A stretch of DNA of 64,000 bases. It comes from Blastobasis lacticolella. Lineage: Eukaryota; Arthropoda; Insecta; Lepidoptera; Blastobasidae. Both the position numbers and the translations under genes were made by a program. Below are positions 1 through 11,600 of the stretch, one piece after another. Under the pieces are notes generated by a model. It was not told the origin of the DNA, did not search any database, and worked only from the letters and a program-made list of their open reading frames with translations. How positions within the stretch are numbered: the first letter of the stretch is position 1; the number at the start of each line of letters is the position of its first letter. The stretch spans positions 3,472,001-3,536,000 of the forward strand of contig LR990057.1 of NCBI GenBank assembly GCA_905147135.1, given 5' to 3'.

Positions 1-371
1 TATTAAAACTAGCTCCTATACAAACAAAATCAAACAACAAAGACATGTACCCACCGTATGGATTCGTTGCACAAAGTGCACTCGCGTGCAAAAGTGCCGC
101 AGCGCTCGCTCGCTCTGCCCCCGCCCGTGGACAGTTGGGCGCAAAACGCTCATCCGTAAAGCCTGATGCATTGTGCACTGTGCTTGAGTGGACTCGACCC
201 ATATTTTGAATGGTATGCCTTTGATGGTATATTGATTACTCACGGTGTGGGAGACAGCGGGACGAGAATGGTGTGGGTTGGTGAACTAGGTTATGCAGAT
301 TCAGGTGTATTGTTTGGGTGTTCGTGAGTAGGGTAGGTTAGTAATGTCGGTAATATAACATAGAGACTACT
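1..371. other. Non-coding, nothing recognised
   Basis: A short GC-rich patch lies near 90-160. The open frame across it on the minus strand has no recognisable domain, and I see no exon or repeat copy shared with the rest of the window. Confidence 0.4.
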
Positions 372-592
372 GTAGGCTAATTACGGAACGCTGTTGCCAA
401 CAATTCTCTGATTTCAATTATTGAAATTGTTACTTTTGCGATTACGTATGGTTGATTTAATAGTTTCAGTTTATTGTAATAGAACTTTGTCAGCAACTGA
501 AACCATGAAATCGATGATACGGAATCGCAAAAGTAACAATTTCAATCATTGATATCAGAGAATTGTTAGCAACAGAGTTACTACTGATCTAC
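372..592. repeat. Foldback MITE, family A, full copy 1
   Basis: Long imperfect inverted repeat. The left arm starts GTAGGCTAATTAC and contains TTTCAATTATTGAAATTG; the right arm carries the complement. The same element recurs at 15358-15579 (full), 8395-8510 and 43571-43700 (halves) and 61217-61510 (split by a SINE). No coding capacity. Confidence 0.8.
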
Positions 593-1379
593 GGATTTGC
601 TATTATAATAGTAATAAATATGTAATTGTGGACTGTCCTTCGCTTCTTTAATTTTACGTATTTTATACTTTTAAAAACTTCCATTTCTCCGATATCAAAA
701 GTAACGGATTTCTCTAAAGAGAGCCTTTTTCACGGTTCTCAACTATTTAATATTTTTATATAAACAGACTATTGGTTTGGTACTATGCAATATGCACAAT
801 ACACAAAGAATAATAAACTAATGCAGCTATAATAGCATTACTTCCATTACAACCAGTTTAGACAATAACGTCTTTGTTCAAGGAAGTGTATAAAAATATC
901 GTAATGTTGTTTATTAGCGGGAATCTAGCAAAACTCGTTTTCCATCATCAGGGTTGACATCCTATTTTTTTTGTTAAAAACCTTTTTATTTTCGTTCTTA
1001 TATAAGTTTAAAAAATAATAAGATTTACAAAGAAGAAAAACGAAACTTTTACAACATTTTGTATCCCTGAAATTATTGTCGATTTTCCGGCATGAGAGAG
1101 CAAAAGTAGGTCAGGCCTTGTTAGGTAGGCATTTTTATCAAATTGTTATGATTGACCTGGTTCCAGCATAATGTATTGTCGAGGCGCCCTTGCGCATTCT
1201 AACTAGGCATTGGGCTCTTCAATCTTGATTAGGCAACTTGAAATTGAAACATAAACTGATTGTTTACAATGACGGTATATTAAATTTTAACCCATTGAAT
1301 ATCCAAGTAATTATTTGGTGTCTATAAATATATTTATCAAAGTGTATATCACGAACAAAGCTCGCTGACGCTACTATCT
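593..1379. other. AT-rich non-coding stretch
   Basis: No exon, RNA gene or repeat shared with the rest of the window was recognised here. Confidence 0.4.
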
Positions 1380-1590
1380 ATACATAGTATAAAACGAAGT
1401 CGCTTCCCGCCGTCTGTCCCTATGTATCTATGTACGCTTAGATCTTTTAATCTACGCAACTGATATTATTGCGATTTTCAACAATAGATAGAGTGATTCA
1501 AGAGGAAGGTTTAAAAGCAAGAAAAAGAGGGTAGGTAGGAGTAAAGTAGGTGTATGCGAACGAAGTCGCAGCAGGTCCATTAGTATTATA
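1380..1590 (+). repeat. Dispersed repeat family B, copy 1
   Basis: Begins TATAAAACGAAGTCGCTTCC and continues through GTACGCTTAGATCTTTTAA and a GGGTAGGTAGG stretch to a CGAACGAAGTCGC motif. It is shared with 4105-4277 (opposite strand), 6286-6570 and 61868-62065. It is non-coding; whether it belongs to a Helitron-like or another family is unresolved. Confidence 0.75.
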
Positions 1591-1599
1591 ACTAGTGTC

Positions 1600-1705
1600 A
1601 TGTAAGAAGAGCCGTGGCGGGTCACGTGGTTCGACTTGCGCAGTAGACGATTACCTGCGCGAAATTCCCTCTACTGCCATTTGACAAGTCTCTTCTTTCA
1701 TAGAC
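1600..1705. repeat. Short TIR MITE, family C, copy 1
   Basis: About 105 bp bounded by inverted AAGAAGAG... and ...TCTCTTCTTT ends, with GGGTCACGTGGTTCGACTTG inside. An inverted-orientation copy lies at 43711-43830 in Top2 intron 7. Confidence 0.65.
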
Positions 1706-2157
1706 ATATAATAGACAAAAAAAGTGAAGGTGTGACAACCTTACCGCTCCGCCCAAGGGCTACAGTTCCCTCACGCATTAAATAATAACAATAACACATC
1801 TATGTTTAGGTTTACCGTCGGCGTTGCGTAAGACGCTGTGAATTATGCAGTTACCATCATTTTGCAGCATTATAAACAGTAGGCGCGTAGGCCGTGTGTC
1901 ATTTATGACATATCGATTTGCAACGTTCCTTCTGTGACCCACATTGACGTGAGAAGTCACAAGTGCAAACTGCTTTATGTACTTTCGTTGGCAACAGCCC
2001 AATCGATAAGTGAAAACTGTCTTGAATTGAATAATAAATTCGTAACAGGCATATAGAAGAAGGCTGGAGGCATTGTGTTGATGGAGCCTCACTAGTCTTT
2101 ACATCTAGAATATTATCTCATCTTGGCGTCAATGTTAACAAATAATTAAATTTTAAA
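1706..2157. other. Non-coding, nothing recognised
   Basis: The minus-strand open frame at 1778-2092 shows no domain or codon pattern that I can support as a gene. Confidence 0.35.
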
Positions 2158-2240
2158 ATGGGGGACAATCGGAATTTTTGTCGCATTGTCCCCCCATTTC
2201 AAAATTTGGGGACAACGAACCTAAAATTCCCGTTGTCCCC
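2158..2240. repeat. Twin GGGGACAA hairpins
   Basis: Two consecutive inverted repeats share one arm motif. The first pairs ATGGGGGACAAT (2158-2169) with its complement at 2185-2197 (one extra C). The second pairs GGGGACAACG (2208-2217) perfectly with CGTTGTCCCC (2231-2240). Confidence 0.8.
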
Positions 2241-2721
2241 CATTCGGAGGATGACAATTGGGTGGCAATGGTAATGAACCAATAGCTCTCTGCCTTTCGA
2301 ATGTGTACATATAAAGTCCATAAAAGTTTCACGTACAGTTGAATCACGCTCCTCCCTATATATAGAACCTGCCATAAAGTTTACCCCGGTTCAAGGATTT
2401 CGTGATTGAGTAGGCTGCGTATTTTGTTCTGGCTTTCATCTTCATCACCAATAACTGAGTAATAGCCGTACTCGCTTGGAGTAGAATGTCTTTCAATCTT
2501 GCGAGCGGGTTGGAGATCACAGTGTTAAAAAGATGTATACCCCAAACGTTCGTTTACGGAGATTTTTATATCAATTATGGAGGTGTCAACCTCTGGTACT
2601 GCAGAGGTCCAGACTACTGCTTATCATCAGGACCGTAGACTTGTTTGACACCTTAGTATATACACCTTAGGTATAAAATCATGATCGGGGAGTTACATAG
2701 GTAAATAAAATAAATATACTT
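2241..2721. other. Non-coding with a SINE-D scrap
   Basis: Near 2500-2530 the motif GCGGGTTGGAGATCACAGTG matches the interior of the SINE-D family (full copies at 49050 and 50432). Nothing else is recognised. Confidence 0.4.
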
Positions 2722-2942
2722 GGACAATTAACACAGCGCCATCTAGCTCTAAAGTAAGCAAAGCTTGTGTTATGGGTGCCAGATAACTGATGAACTACTT
2801 ATACATTAAAAAAACATATTTATTATACATATAACACCTAGACCCGTAGCAGAAATGAAAATTCTGTCCGGCCGGAAATCCAACCCTTGACCTCTGCGTG
2901 GCTGACCGGCATGTTAACCAACTTAACCATTCAGGTCATCAG
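2722..2942 (-). mobile_element. tRNA-derived SINE-1, copy 1
   Basis: On the minus strand it has a tRNA-like head (A-box-like GGTTAAGTTGGTTAACATG, then a degenerate B box) followed by a body ending in GATGGCGCTGTG. Related copies: 9330-9475, 22092-22282, 43853-44097 and 60117-60258. Confidence 0.75.
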
Positions 2943-3282
2943 GTATATAGCTATAGCTTTTGTTACATTCATTAAATATTTTGCATAACATTGTGAAAAT
3001 TTTAACCCTTCGCACTGCCAGTCGTTTAGCCGATTTTATCATCGCAGCGAGATATTTCACACACCTTCGGGTTATCGCTGTTGCGTAAACGGCCATTGTG
3101 CGCAAAGGTCAGAAGGGTTAACCAAACAAATGTTGGACACACAGCCTTACTTGATGTGTTTAATTTTCGTTTTAGAGACACAGACGCCTAGTCACGGTAA
3201 CCGGTTCGTTTTAGGAAACTGGTAAGGGAACTGGTCGGCGAATGTCAAACCGTTTTTCCTGGTTTCCTATAGCTTGGCCGTG
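2943..3282. other. Non-coding, nothing recognised
   Basis: No exon or repeat recognised between the SINE-1 and SINE-D copies. Confidence 0.35.
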
Positions 3283-3530
3283 TGGTGTCCAGCAGAGTAG
3301 AATAGCACCAACCCCTTACACTCGAGGTTGTCGTACAAGGCGGCTAATGTTATTGAGGCAAAAGATGTAGATTCTCCGTAAGCTGGAACATGGGCAGCAG
3401 TTTTTTCTATTGTTATATTTATATTCATAGTACTACGATCCGTCTGTCAAGCGTGGAGATTATGGCAATACCTCCCCTTTCGTGGGAGAGGCCCTAAGTC
3501 CTGCAGTGGACTGTTACGGGCTGTGATGAT
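3283..3530 (+). mobile_element. SINE-D-like repeat, copy 1
   Basis: Runs from GTGTGGTGTCCAGCAGAGTA through CTCCCCTTTCGTGGGAGAGG to GTCCTGCAGTGGACTG. Same family as 49050-49305 and 50432-50705 (opposite strand), and partial copies at 61556-61650 and 63915-64000. I recognise this as a common lepidopteran repeat; its class is inferred. Confidence 0.75.
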
Positions 3531-4104
3531 GAGATATTGCTACTCGACGTGCGCGCTACAGTGACTAACATGGCTTCTTATAAACAATAATTTTATTTAT
3601 AACGATGACTTTGTTTTGATTAATTAATTTCCGAAATTAATCTTGAAGACTGCTCATATATCAGTAGCAAATTTTTTGTTTATAAATGCGTTACCCTTTT
3701 TTTAAACACCAGGCTCATACGCAGAACAAGCTCGGATCAAAGTCATAATTAGCCTGTAACTTACGAATAGCAGGCACGTGAAATAAATTAGCCGGTCGAT
3801 CTATAAATAAGTACAATGAACACGAAAAACAGGATGTTGTGCTCTTAAACTGTTTACAGTACAAACCAGTTACATGTTCGGTTTGGAACGAGCGTCATTT
3901 GTGAGGTTAAGTGTTTTGTAAAGTCGGCACGTTTTTCGGCCGCGCGTCGGCATGCTGACATTTGAATTTCTTGAAAATGATTAAAAACATCACCGTAATG
4001 AGGAAGTCTGATTCCGGATGGGAAATGTAATTTTGTTTCGTTTAAAGAGCAATGGATGTTTTCGTGTAGAGCCTGTTATACCTTCCATTCCGCTATTTAT
4101 AAAA
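3531..4104. other. Non-coding, nothing recognised
   Basis: AT-rich sequence with no supported exon or shared repeat. Confidence 0.35.
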
Positions 4105-4277
4105 CAGTAGTGGACCCGGCGCGACTTCTTTCGCTTGTAACATACCCTATAAACCTTCCTCTTGAATTACTCTATCTATTGTTGAAAACCGCATTAAAAT
4201 CCGTTGCGTAGTTTAAAAGATCTAAGCGTACATAGGGACAGACGGCGGGAAGCGACTTTGTTTTATATTATGTATAG
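4105..4277 (-). repeat. Dispersed repeat family B, copy 2
   Basis: Reverse complement of the 1380-1590 repeat, including GTAGTTTAAAAGATCTAAGC and the AGACGGCGGGAAGCGACTT end. Confidence 0.75.
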
Positions 4278-4769
4278 ATAACACGAAACCTTCCGAGAAA
4301 ATCATGAAGTGAAACTTGTGTTCTTCCGAGAAAGTAAATTAGGTACTATTTGGCCTAGCCAGTTCTTACCACATTAAGTAAGGTCATTATTAAACATTCT
4401 CGTTTTGGGTTTAGACTAACAATGCCACTCAAATCAACTTAAATTGTTAGTCATGATTATCGACATTATCAATCAATAATCGTACTGTTCTTCTCAAAAA
4501 CACAAACGCTAATTCTGTTACCACAAAACTTAGAACTTATCTAATTTCCGTCCAATTTGCACGAACTCGTCCTTCACACTGCCGCGCGCCCGAGTATTTC
4601 GTTAAACTGCAACGCGGTGGGATCTAATTAAGACTGGCAATCAATATCGAAGACTCAATTAGCCCGGATGCCCCTCTCTGGGGCGAGAAAAACCGCAATT
4701 AGAGTCTGGCGAAGCAGAAAATACTGTTGCGAATTGCCCCGCCAGTGGCAAGGTTAATTAATATAGGTG
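4278..4769. other. Non-coding, nothing recognised
   Basis: No shared repeat or exon recognised. Confidence 0.35.
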
Positions 4770-5090
4770 GGTAGAGGCAGCTGATCGGACGTGACTGGGC
4801 GTTTTCAGATATTCAGGTCAGGTACCACTAAGGTGGCAAACAAGCTTACGGCCTGCCTGATGACAAGCAGTCATCGCAACATATGGACGTTTGCAATACC
4901 AAGAGCCTCACCCACGCGTTGCCGACTCCGTAAAAACATTTTCACTCCTTTCATGAAAAACTTGTTGTACTCTCCAGGGTCAACCTCTTCAGGTAGTTCA
5001 TTCCACAACCTTAGTGTGCGTGGGAGAAAGTTCCATTGGAACCGCTCAGTTCGCGATCAATTTGGCTCCAAGGTGTGACGATGAACTCTA
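4770..5090. repeat. Probable LINE/SINE-derived repeat
   Basis: Contains CTTCAGGTAGTTCATTCCAC and GTGCGTGGGAGAAAGTTCC, which resemble a repeat I associate with lepidopteran genomes. It overlaps an open frame at 4791-5078 with no recognisable domain. Assignment is from memory. Confidence 0.4.
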
Positions 5091-5129
5091 CAAGTCAGGA
5101 TGTACAGGTCTACTTTTTACATAGCTCGC

Positions 5130-5320
5130 AGTAAAGTTCTCGAGTGGCGACCTCGTACCGGAAGACGCCGCAGCGTGGGTGGAACGACAAGGTGGAACGA
5201 CGACCTGATAAAGGTCGCAGGTACCAGAATGCAAAACGCACATGACCGGTCTTTGTGGACATCTCTGGGGGAGGCCTATGCCTAGCAGTAAGCGTCTTCC
5301 GGCTGGTTTGATGATATGAG
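5130..5320 (+). pseudogene. RTE-like LINE 3' end, ORF C-terminus
   Basis: Translation gives RRRSVGGTTRWNDDL, then IKVAGTRMQNAHDRSLW and LGEAY. This matches the conserved C-terminal tail I associate with lepidopteran RTE-like LINE polyproteins (pattern GRP-x-TRW-x-DDL...AG...W...DR-x-LW-x-x-LGEAY). A homologous tail is at 40180-40340 on the minus strand. Only the 3' end is present, as expected for 5'-truncated insertions. Confidence 0.7.
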
Positions 5321-5396
5321 GTCTTCTTTTTAGCTTCTGACGACATAAAGTTGTAATTTGACGTGTATTGTCATCGTAGCTCCGGAACAGATTGAT

Positions 5397-5727
5397 TTCG
5401 ATACGGTTTCCTTTATTTGGAGCATCTGTGTTATGGTTAAGAGGTCCGACTCATAGCCCGAAGTACCGGGTTCAATCCGCAATGCCGCCATGTACCAATG
5501 ACTCTTTCAGAGTTATATACGTTATTTGAACACTAACCGATGCTCTTACGGTGAGGGAAAACATCGCAATAAACCTGGCACATTCAAGCGACTGAATGTG
5601 TAACCATGATCCAATCTGGTCAGGTTCCCCTGTATGGAGATCAGATGGCTGTCGCTCCACTGTAATTACCTGGTCTGCCAAATCCTGGATCATGGTCAAG
5701 GCGGACCCCGTGCGCTCGCGCGCGACA
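5397..5727 (+). mobile_element. tRNA-derived SINE-2, copy 1
   Basis: The head has a B box (CCGGGTTCAATCCG). The body includes GTACCAATGACTCTTTCAGA, GGTGAGGGAAAACATCG and TAATTACCTGGTCTGCCAA. It matches the minus-strand copy at 60285-60650 along its length; partial copies are at 60955-61160 and 61336-61423. Confidence 0.8.
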
Positions 5728-6285
5728 GCACACTTACTTATTTGTAAACCTATTAAATCGATATGGTTCTTTGCTTTCCTTTAATGAAATTGGTTTAGTT
5801 GGAAAATATTTGAGTGCCAACCAATTATGTTGACTTTGCCGGGAGTTTTCAGCAAATATTAGCTTTCGGTTATAAGTTATTAGGGATGAGATGTTTGTGT
5901 TAGATCGACACCTACTTAGCAATATTCTATATGTATTTGTCGGCCTATTTTTGGACTAGCTAGAGCATAGATATCGGTTTTCGATAATTCCGGATTTAGA
6001 TTTGAACAATATGACGTCAGACCTATCAATAGCGACTGTCATCTCCTCTGTGCCTCCATCCAACTATTATACTGAATAGAATAAGGTACTTGGGTATCGA
6101 AAGGGCGATTCTAATTATAGTAATAATGTAAGGCACCGATACAAATAATTAATAAATCAATAATTCTGCAATGGTGAACAAGGTTTATTGCAACTTCTGT
6201 CAACTTTGTTACTATTAGCTACGTTAAGAAAGAAACCAAACGAGTATTTGTTAATGTGTCGTGGTGTCTCATCTTTACGTAGTAT
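5728..6285. other. Non-coding, nothing recognised
   Basis: No shared repeat or exon recognised. Confidence 0.35.
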
Positions 6286-6570
6286 AAAACGAAGTCGCTT
6301 CCCGCCGTCTGTCCCTATGTATCTATGTACGCTTATATATTTTAAACTACGCAACGGATTTTAATGCGTATTTCAATAAATATAATGATTCAAAGTGGAG
6401 TTTTATAAGCAAGAAAACAAGGGTAGGTAGGGGTAAAGTAGGTGTATGTTAGGTGTAGAGTAGACATAGGGTAGGTGAGGGTAGATATAGGGTAGGTGTG
6501 GCGTGGGGTTAGAGTAGGGTAGGGGTAGGACGCCACGCGAACGAAGTCGCGCCGGGTCCACTAGTGGATA
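6286..6570 (+). repeat. Repeat family B, copy 3, with expanded GGGTAGG tract
   Basis: Starts TATAAAACGAAGTCGCTTCC like copy 1. From about 6420 to 6530 the GGGTAGG portion is expanded into a degenerate purine-rich minisatellite (GGGTAGGTAGGGGTAAAGTA and variants), which the other copies have only briefly. Confidence 0.75.
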
Positions 6571-7274
6571 TAAATAAATGTTTTTTCCTTCTTTTAACAT
6601 TTTTTCCGTTTCGTTTAGTATTTAATAAGTTGACAATTCGTAGACATATTTATTAAAACTAGTTTAAATTTAGACTAGCACTAAATTTATTGACATTTTA
6701 ATGGAACTTTGTGGTTGGCGTTCAACGATTTTCTTGCTATCAGTTTTGGACAGAAAATAGAACTCATTACTCTTAATAGTTTCAGCGTGATTCGGTACTA
6801 TTCGAGGCTAAGCTGAAGGACGCTGTTTTCCAATATATCTTACTCAACCTTGAATAGATTACAAGCACAACATTGATATCTCATTTTCGATTTTTAATAG
6901 GCTCTGCTCTGTGTTTATTTGTATTTCAATTTTATCTAGACAAAAACACGGCTATGTATGTAGGTAGTATGGCTACATGTTTTGAACTCGATGAGTTACG
7001 ATACGTGTGGTTTATATGAAACCAAAGCAACTGCATTTTATTTAAAAGTTTTTGAACCATTTTCTGTTGTTTTTCACAACACAACAGTTTGTTTTATTTC
7101 AAAGTATGTTTCAATAGAAAAGGACAAATGTAGGTGGAGCATGATAACGATAAGTATTATTTATAGAAATTTCCATTTGTTATTATACATAAATTCACTT
7201 ATTTAAATCAATACATTTAGATTCTTGTTTACGTTTCTGTGGATATAAATAGCTAAGTCAATTTATTTAGATTC
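6571..7274. other. AT-rich non-coding stretch
   Basis: The plus-strand open frame at 6982-7206 shows no recognisable domain. Confidence 0.35.
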
Positions 7275-7530
7275 CCGTGAAGTTGCCCCGTTTTTATTTT
7301 AATTGATCAGCCTATCGCTGCTAAACGTCTGGTTTCTTGAATAATAAAATCACCAAGCTCCTACCCCAAGCCTCCGGAGTGATGCCACTATTGAGAACAG
7401 AATTAAAGAGCTTAAGCTCAGTTAACACCAGTGTACCACCTACTTTGAGCAGTTCCGTGGATTTTTTGTCCTCGCTCGGGGCTTTTCTGTTCTTGAGTTG
7501 CCCAAGAGCTATCTTAATCTCACATTTTAT
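7275..7530 (-). pseudogene. RTE-like LINE reverse transcriptase remnant
   Basis: Minus-strand translation reads EIKIALGQLKNRKAPSEDK, then STELLKVGGTLVLTELKLF and NSVLNSGITPEAWGRS. This is the signature at the start of an RTE-type RT domain (pattern AL-x-x-LK-x-x-KAPG-x-D...LK...F...I-x-PE-W). The usual G of APGED is S. Downstream the frame breaks into stops. Confidence 0.7.
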
Positions 7531-7655
7531 AGGGATGTTCCGGGTTTCCTACCGCGTACCTTAGTTTACGAGTAGTCGGTAAGCGGTAGACAACCCGGAA
7601 CAAACATTTAAAGTGTGTGATAATAACCGCAATAGTTTAAAACATTAAATCCTAA
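7527..7655. repeat. Short dispersed repeat, family F, copy 1
   Basis: GGATGTTCCGGGTTTCCTACCGCG and following sequence is shared, inverted, with 45773-45865 (GGTATCGCGGTAGGAAACCC). It includes AACCCGGAACA on both sides, suggesting inverted ends. Confidence 0.5.
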
Positions 7656-8394
7656 TCTTGGCTAGATCAATGTCGGGAAGGTCGTGTCGTGTAATTACGT
7701 GTTATTTTTTTAAAAGTTATATTTACTAGCTATTATAACGGTCTACAGAATTAGAAAGGCGCATGTATATTTAACAATTTTTTTCCTATTCCAATACCGA
7801 GTCGTATCTAATTTGAATATTAAGCAAAACAAAAATTTAAATTAGCCATGAGCTAACGCCATTAACGGTGCAGATAACGCATGGATAATAGCAAAGTGTA
7901 ATAATAGAAAGTAACTGTAATGTACGGAAGAAAGTAACTTAGGTGACATGACGTTTCGAACGTGTATTGAGAGAATGAGTAGGTACATCGATCTACGAAT
8001 ATTAGCAATAGAGCTAGGTATATGTCACTCTTCCGCTTTCCTACTTCGCTCAGTGTTCAGTAGCTTCGCATTGTAAGCCGTTCACTCTCTCCTCCGACTC
8101 AGCGATGTCAATCCATCGCTTCTTGGGTCCTTTTCTCATACCGACAGGTTTAGGCACCTATTGCCTCTTCAATCTTATCCGCGATATCTCCATGCCAGGG
8201 CAGCCGTGACAAGTAAGACGATGAATTAGTTCTTTGTCAGAAACACTGAATTTTTGTCCATGGCATCCAAGCTAAACATCAGTGCCGACACGTGCCGATC
8301 AGTGCTTTGCGGATAAATCAATATAATCAGGACCCAGGACCACCAAGGGGACTTTGGCAGTGGAGGGACCTGGTATTTGGCCACTAGCAGTAGC
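7656..8394. other. Non-coding, nothing recognised
   Basis: I looked here for the upstream RBR exon (an IBR ending in ...CxxSW) and did not find one. Confidence 0.35.
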
Positions 8395-8510
8395 TAACAA
8401 AGTTCTATTGCAATAAACTTAAACTAAATCAATCGTAATCTCAAAAGTAACAATTTCAATTGTTGAAATCAGATAATTATTGGCAACAGAGTAACGTATT
8501 TAGCCTACCA
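8395..8510. repeat. Foldback MITE family A, right half only
   Basis: Matches the right arm of 372-592, ending AACAGAGTAACGTATTTAGCCTAC. It lies about 100 bp upstream of the first RNF144-like exon in the window. Confidence 0.7.
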
Positions 8511-8608
8511 ATGTCGCCAACGATCAGGCGGCCACTTTCCATCAGGCGTCCTGCTTGCCTGTCTACCGAAAAACATATTTTATTTATATCCTTCCTCTCT
8601 TTCAACAG

Positions 8609-11600
8609 TGGCACGGCGACCTGACCTGCGAAGCCGCAGCCGCCTCCTCCTCCATGGGCGGCGCCGGCGCACCGCTGCTGCCCGACTCGGAGCTGATCAA
8701 GCTCTGTCCCATGTGCCGCGTGCCCATAGAGAAGGATGAGGGCTGCGCGCAGATGATGTGCAAGCGGTGCAAGCATGTCTTCTGCTGGTACTGCCTCGCG
8801 TCGTTGGATGTGAGTATATGCGGAGGTGACGTTTAAAGTGTGCTTGGGTGTTTTTTTGCGAAGAACACATGGATCCACACGTGACCGTGAGATGGCATTT
8901 TGAAGACTGTGGAAAGATAGATGATCAGCATAGGAGACTGGTGTGAAATGGGAGTTTTGTCAGTATTAGAATATAATTATAATCGTCCTATTTGTATAGC
9001 GAAGTAATTAGGCCTTTAACAAGCTCGTCCTCCAACAGAAAAACACGTGGCATAGAAAAACTATACCCTGAATCTATTCCAATGTATACCCACACAGAAA
9101 GAAAGTCATTAGCACACAAGCCGGCTGCACTTTTTTCTTTGTCACCACAGCCTCTTTCCAACCAACACCAACCTAGTCTCATTATTCGGGATTTTGTATA
9201 TTTTGTTACACTGACATTAGATTTTATTCAGGCTTTAAATTTTGATCCAGTTTCACAAGTTAAATAGGGATAGCCCACATTATTCTACTTGCATAAACCT
9301 CTGTCTCGCTTTAACATTCATCACGGGTCTGGGTGTTCTATGTATAATAAGTATGTATTTAAAAGTATATAAGTAGTTTATCAGTTATCTAGCACCCATA
9401 ACACAAGCTTTGCTTACTTTGGGGCTAGATGGCGCTATGTGATGTTGTCCACGATTATTTATTTATTTATTTATCAAGCTCTGTATACATGTCGGTTTTG
9501 GATACTCTTGACCTGACCTTTCCGTAACATGTTCAAATGTAAAGTTTGCAATAAAGTTTTTAAACAAATAAATGAATGCTCGGTTTTCCCCTTCTGACCA
9601 TTCCATTCAATCTTGCTGCATAGGTATCTTTAAGGTTTATCCTGTCTACATGCCCAAACTAACTAAGTATTTCTTTCTCTATCGTAGTCAAAAAAGCATG
9701 CAAGCATTATTGCGTGGCACTAAAAATAAATTCAACTCGTAGTAGGTACCCAGTCCTTCTAAAATAAGTTTTTGCCTCGTTTACACTTAACAGAATAACT
9801 TTCTATGCGTCTGAATCAAACTAGTGGCTTAGAGAAAGATTCATTGCATGTGAGGGCATTTTGTTGTAAATTAAAAATTATGGAGTTGACAGTATTATTG
9901 ATTTTTTAAAACATTGTCAGTTTATTTATGAATAAGTATCATACCATTTTGAAAACACGAAGAAATGCGCCATTTTTTAAAACTACTTGCCAATTTTGCC
10001 TGGTACATTTTTTTTCAGTGTAGACCGTCAAAGTTGCGTGACGTAAAAAAAATTTTTCATCGCTCTTATTTATTTTGATTTTTACTAATTAATGAAGATG
10101 TTAAGGCATTCATTTTAGACACTAATTAATAAAGTCATTATTCAGGAACACAAAAAAAAAATTAAATCTGTTAATATTTGTGGTCACAGTGATCAAAAGT
10201 ACTACAAAGGCTGTTAAATTTTAAAAAAATATTTAAATACCTACAACTTTGTAAGTACTTTGGATTGATTTTTTATTTTATTTTTTTGATTACTATCATT
10301 ACTTGGCCTATTTATGGTTATCGTTTGGACGTCGCTTTCTGGGACACCCTGTATATTAGGCTAGGTATCCAATAGGTATCTAAAGCATTCCTAACCACTC
10401 ACTAGATGGCGCCCCGACAATTTTGGTAATTGACAATCGCTTCAAATAGGTTCTTAGCAAACAGGATATAAACACTGGGTACGTTGTATTGGATAATATT
10501 GTATTTCTCAATAGTTTTCAACCATTTTAGAGGTTGTTATAATAATGGAACATAGTGCTAACTTCTATAAATATTAATTTTTACACTTCGTTCAACCTTT
10601 AACAGTTATGTTTATATTAATAAACATTTTATTTTTAAGTTTAGTATTAGTTGGCTGCATGAAATCACTGCCACCATCATACAGATTATAAAAAGATTAC
10701 CAAAATTGTAGGAGCGCCATCTATTGATGCTTTTTGAAACCAACTATCTATACCTACTGGAAAACTCCTCATTGATAATTGCTTGAAATAGGTTCTTAGC
10801 AAAGAGAATAGACTTAAAGTAGACTAAACAAAGAATAGCAAAGAGAATATACACTGGGTACGTTGTATTGGATAAAATTGTATTTGTCAATAATTTTCAA
10901 CCATTTAAGAGGTTGTAATAATAATGGAACATAGTGCCAACTTATATAAATATTTCTTTGTACACTTCGTTCAACCTTTAACAGTTATGTTTATATTAAT
11001 AAACATTTTATTTTTAAGATTAGTATTAGTTGGCTGCATGAAATCACTGCCACCATCATGCAGATTAAAAAAAAGATCACCGAAATTGTAGGAGCGCCAT
11101 CTATTGATGCTTTTTGAAACCATCTGACAATACCTACTGGAAAACTCCTCATTGACCGCCATCTTACTTGATGATAAGTGACGATGCGGCCAAAGATGGA
11201 GCCTGCCTGTCTAGGAACAGCATATTCTCTCTCTACTCTATCCTTGAAGGCGTCCAGATTATAATTGTAAAGCCAGACTAGAAGCTAGAAGGAATCAAGA
11301 CTTTCAGTTAATTAAAAACTTTAATTGCACATATTATCGGGTATGTTAACTCGGCGTCCAAATATCGAGGCAAAAACAATACAAACCGTAGTAACAAAAC
11401 CGATAAGGTGAAATTTAACTTAATTTTATTTAAATAATTGACATATTCTCATTTTTGACGTATCGCTAATTGATTAATTAATTAATTTGTTATTAATGAA
11501 CATGTAATAATTTATGCAATATGGAATCTAGATTTAATTGTTAAGATAATTTTTTTTCTATGTTTTTTTATTATTTTGCAGTGCCCTCACAGGGTCACAT

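Noticed and set aside
1778..2092. Minus-strand open frame of 104 codons
   Set aside because: No domain, no splice or codon-usage support, and surrounded by repeats.
8477..8878. Minus-strand open frame of 133 codons over the RBR exon
   Set aside because: Antisense shadow of a GC-rich coding exon; the sense strand gives an unmistakable RING2.
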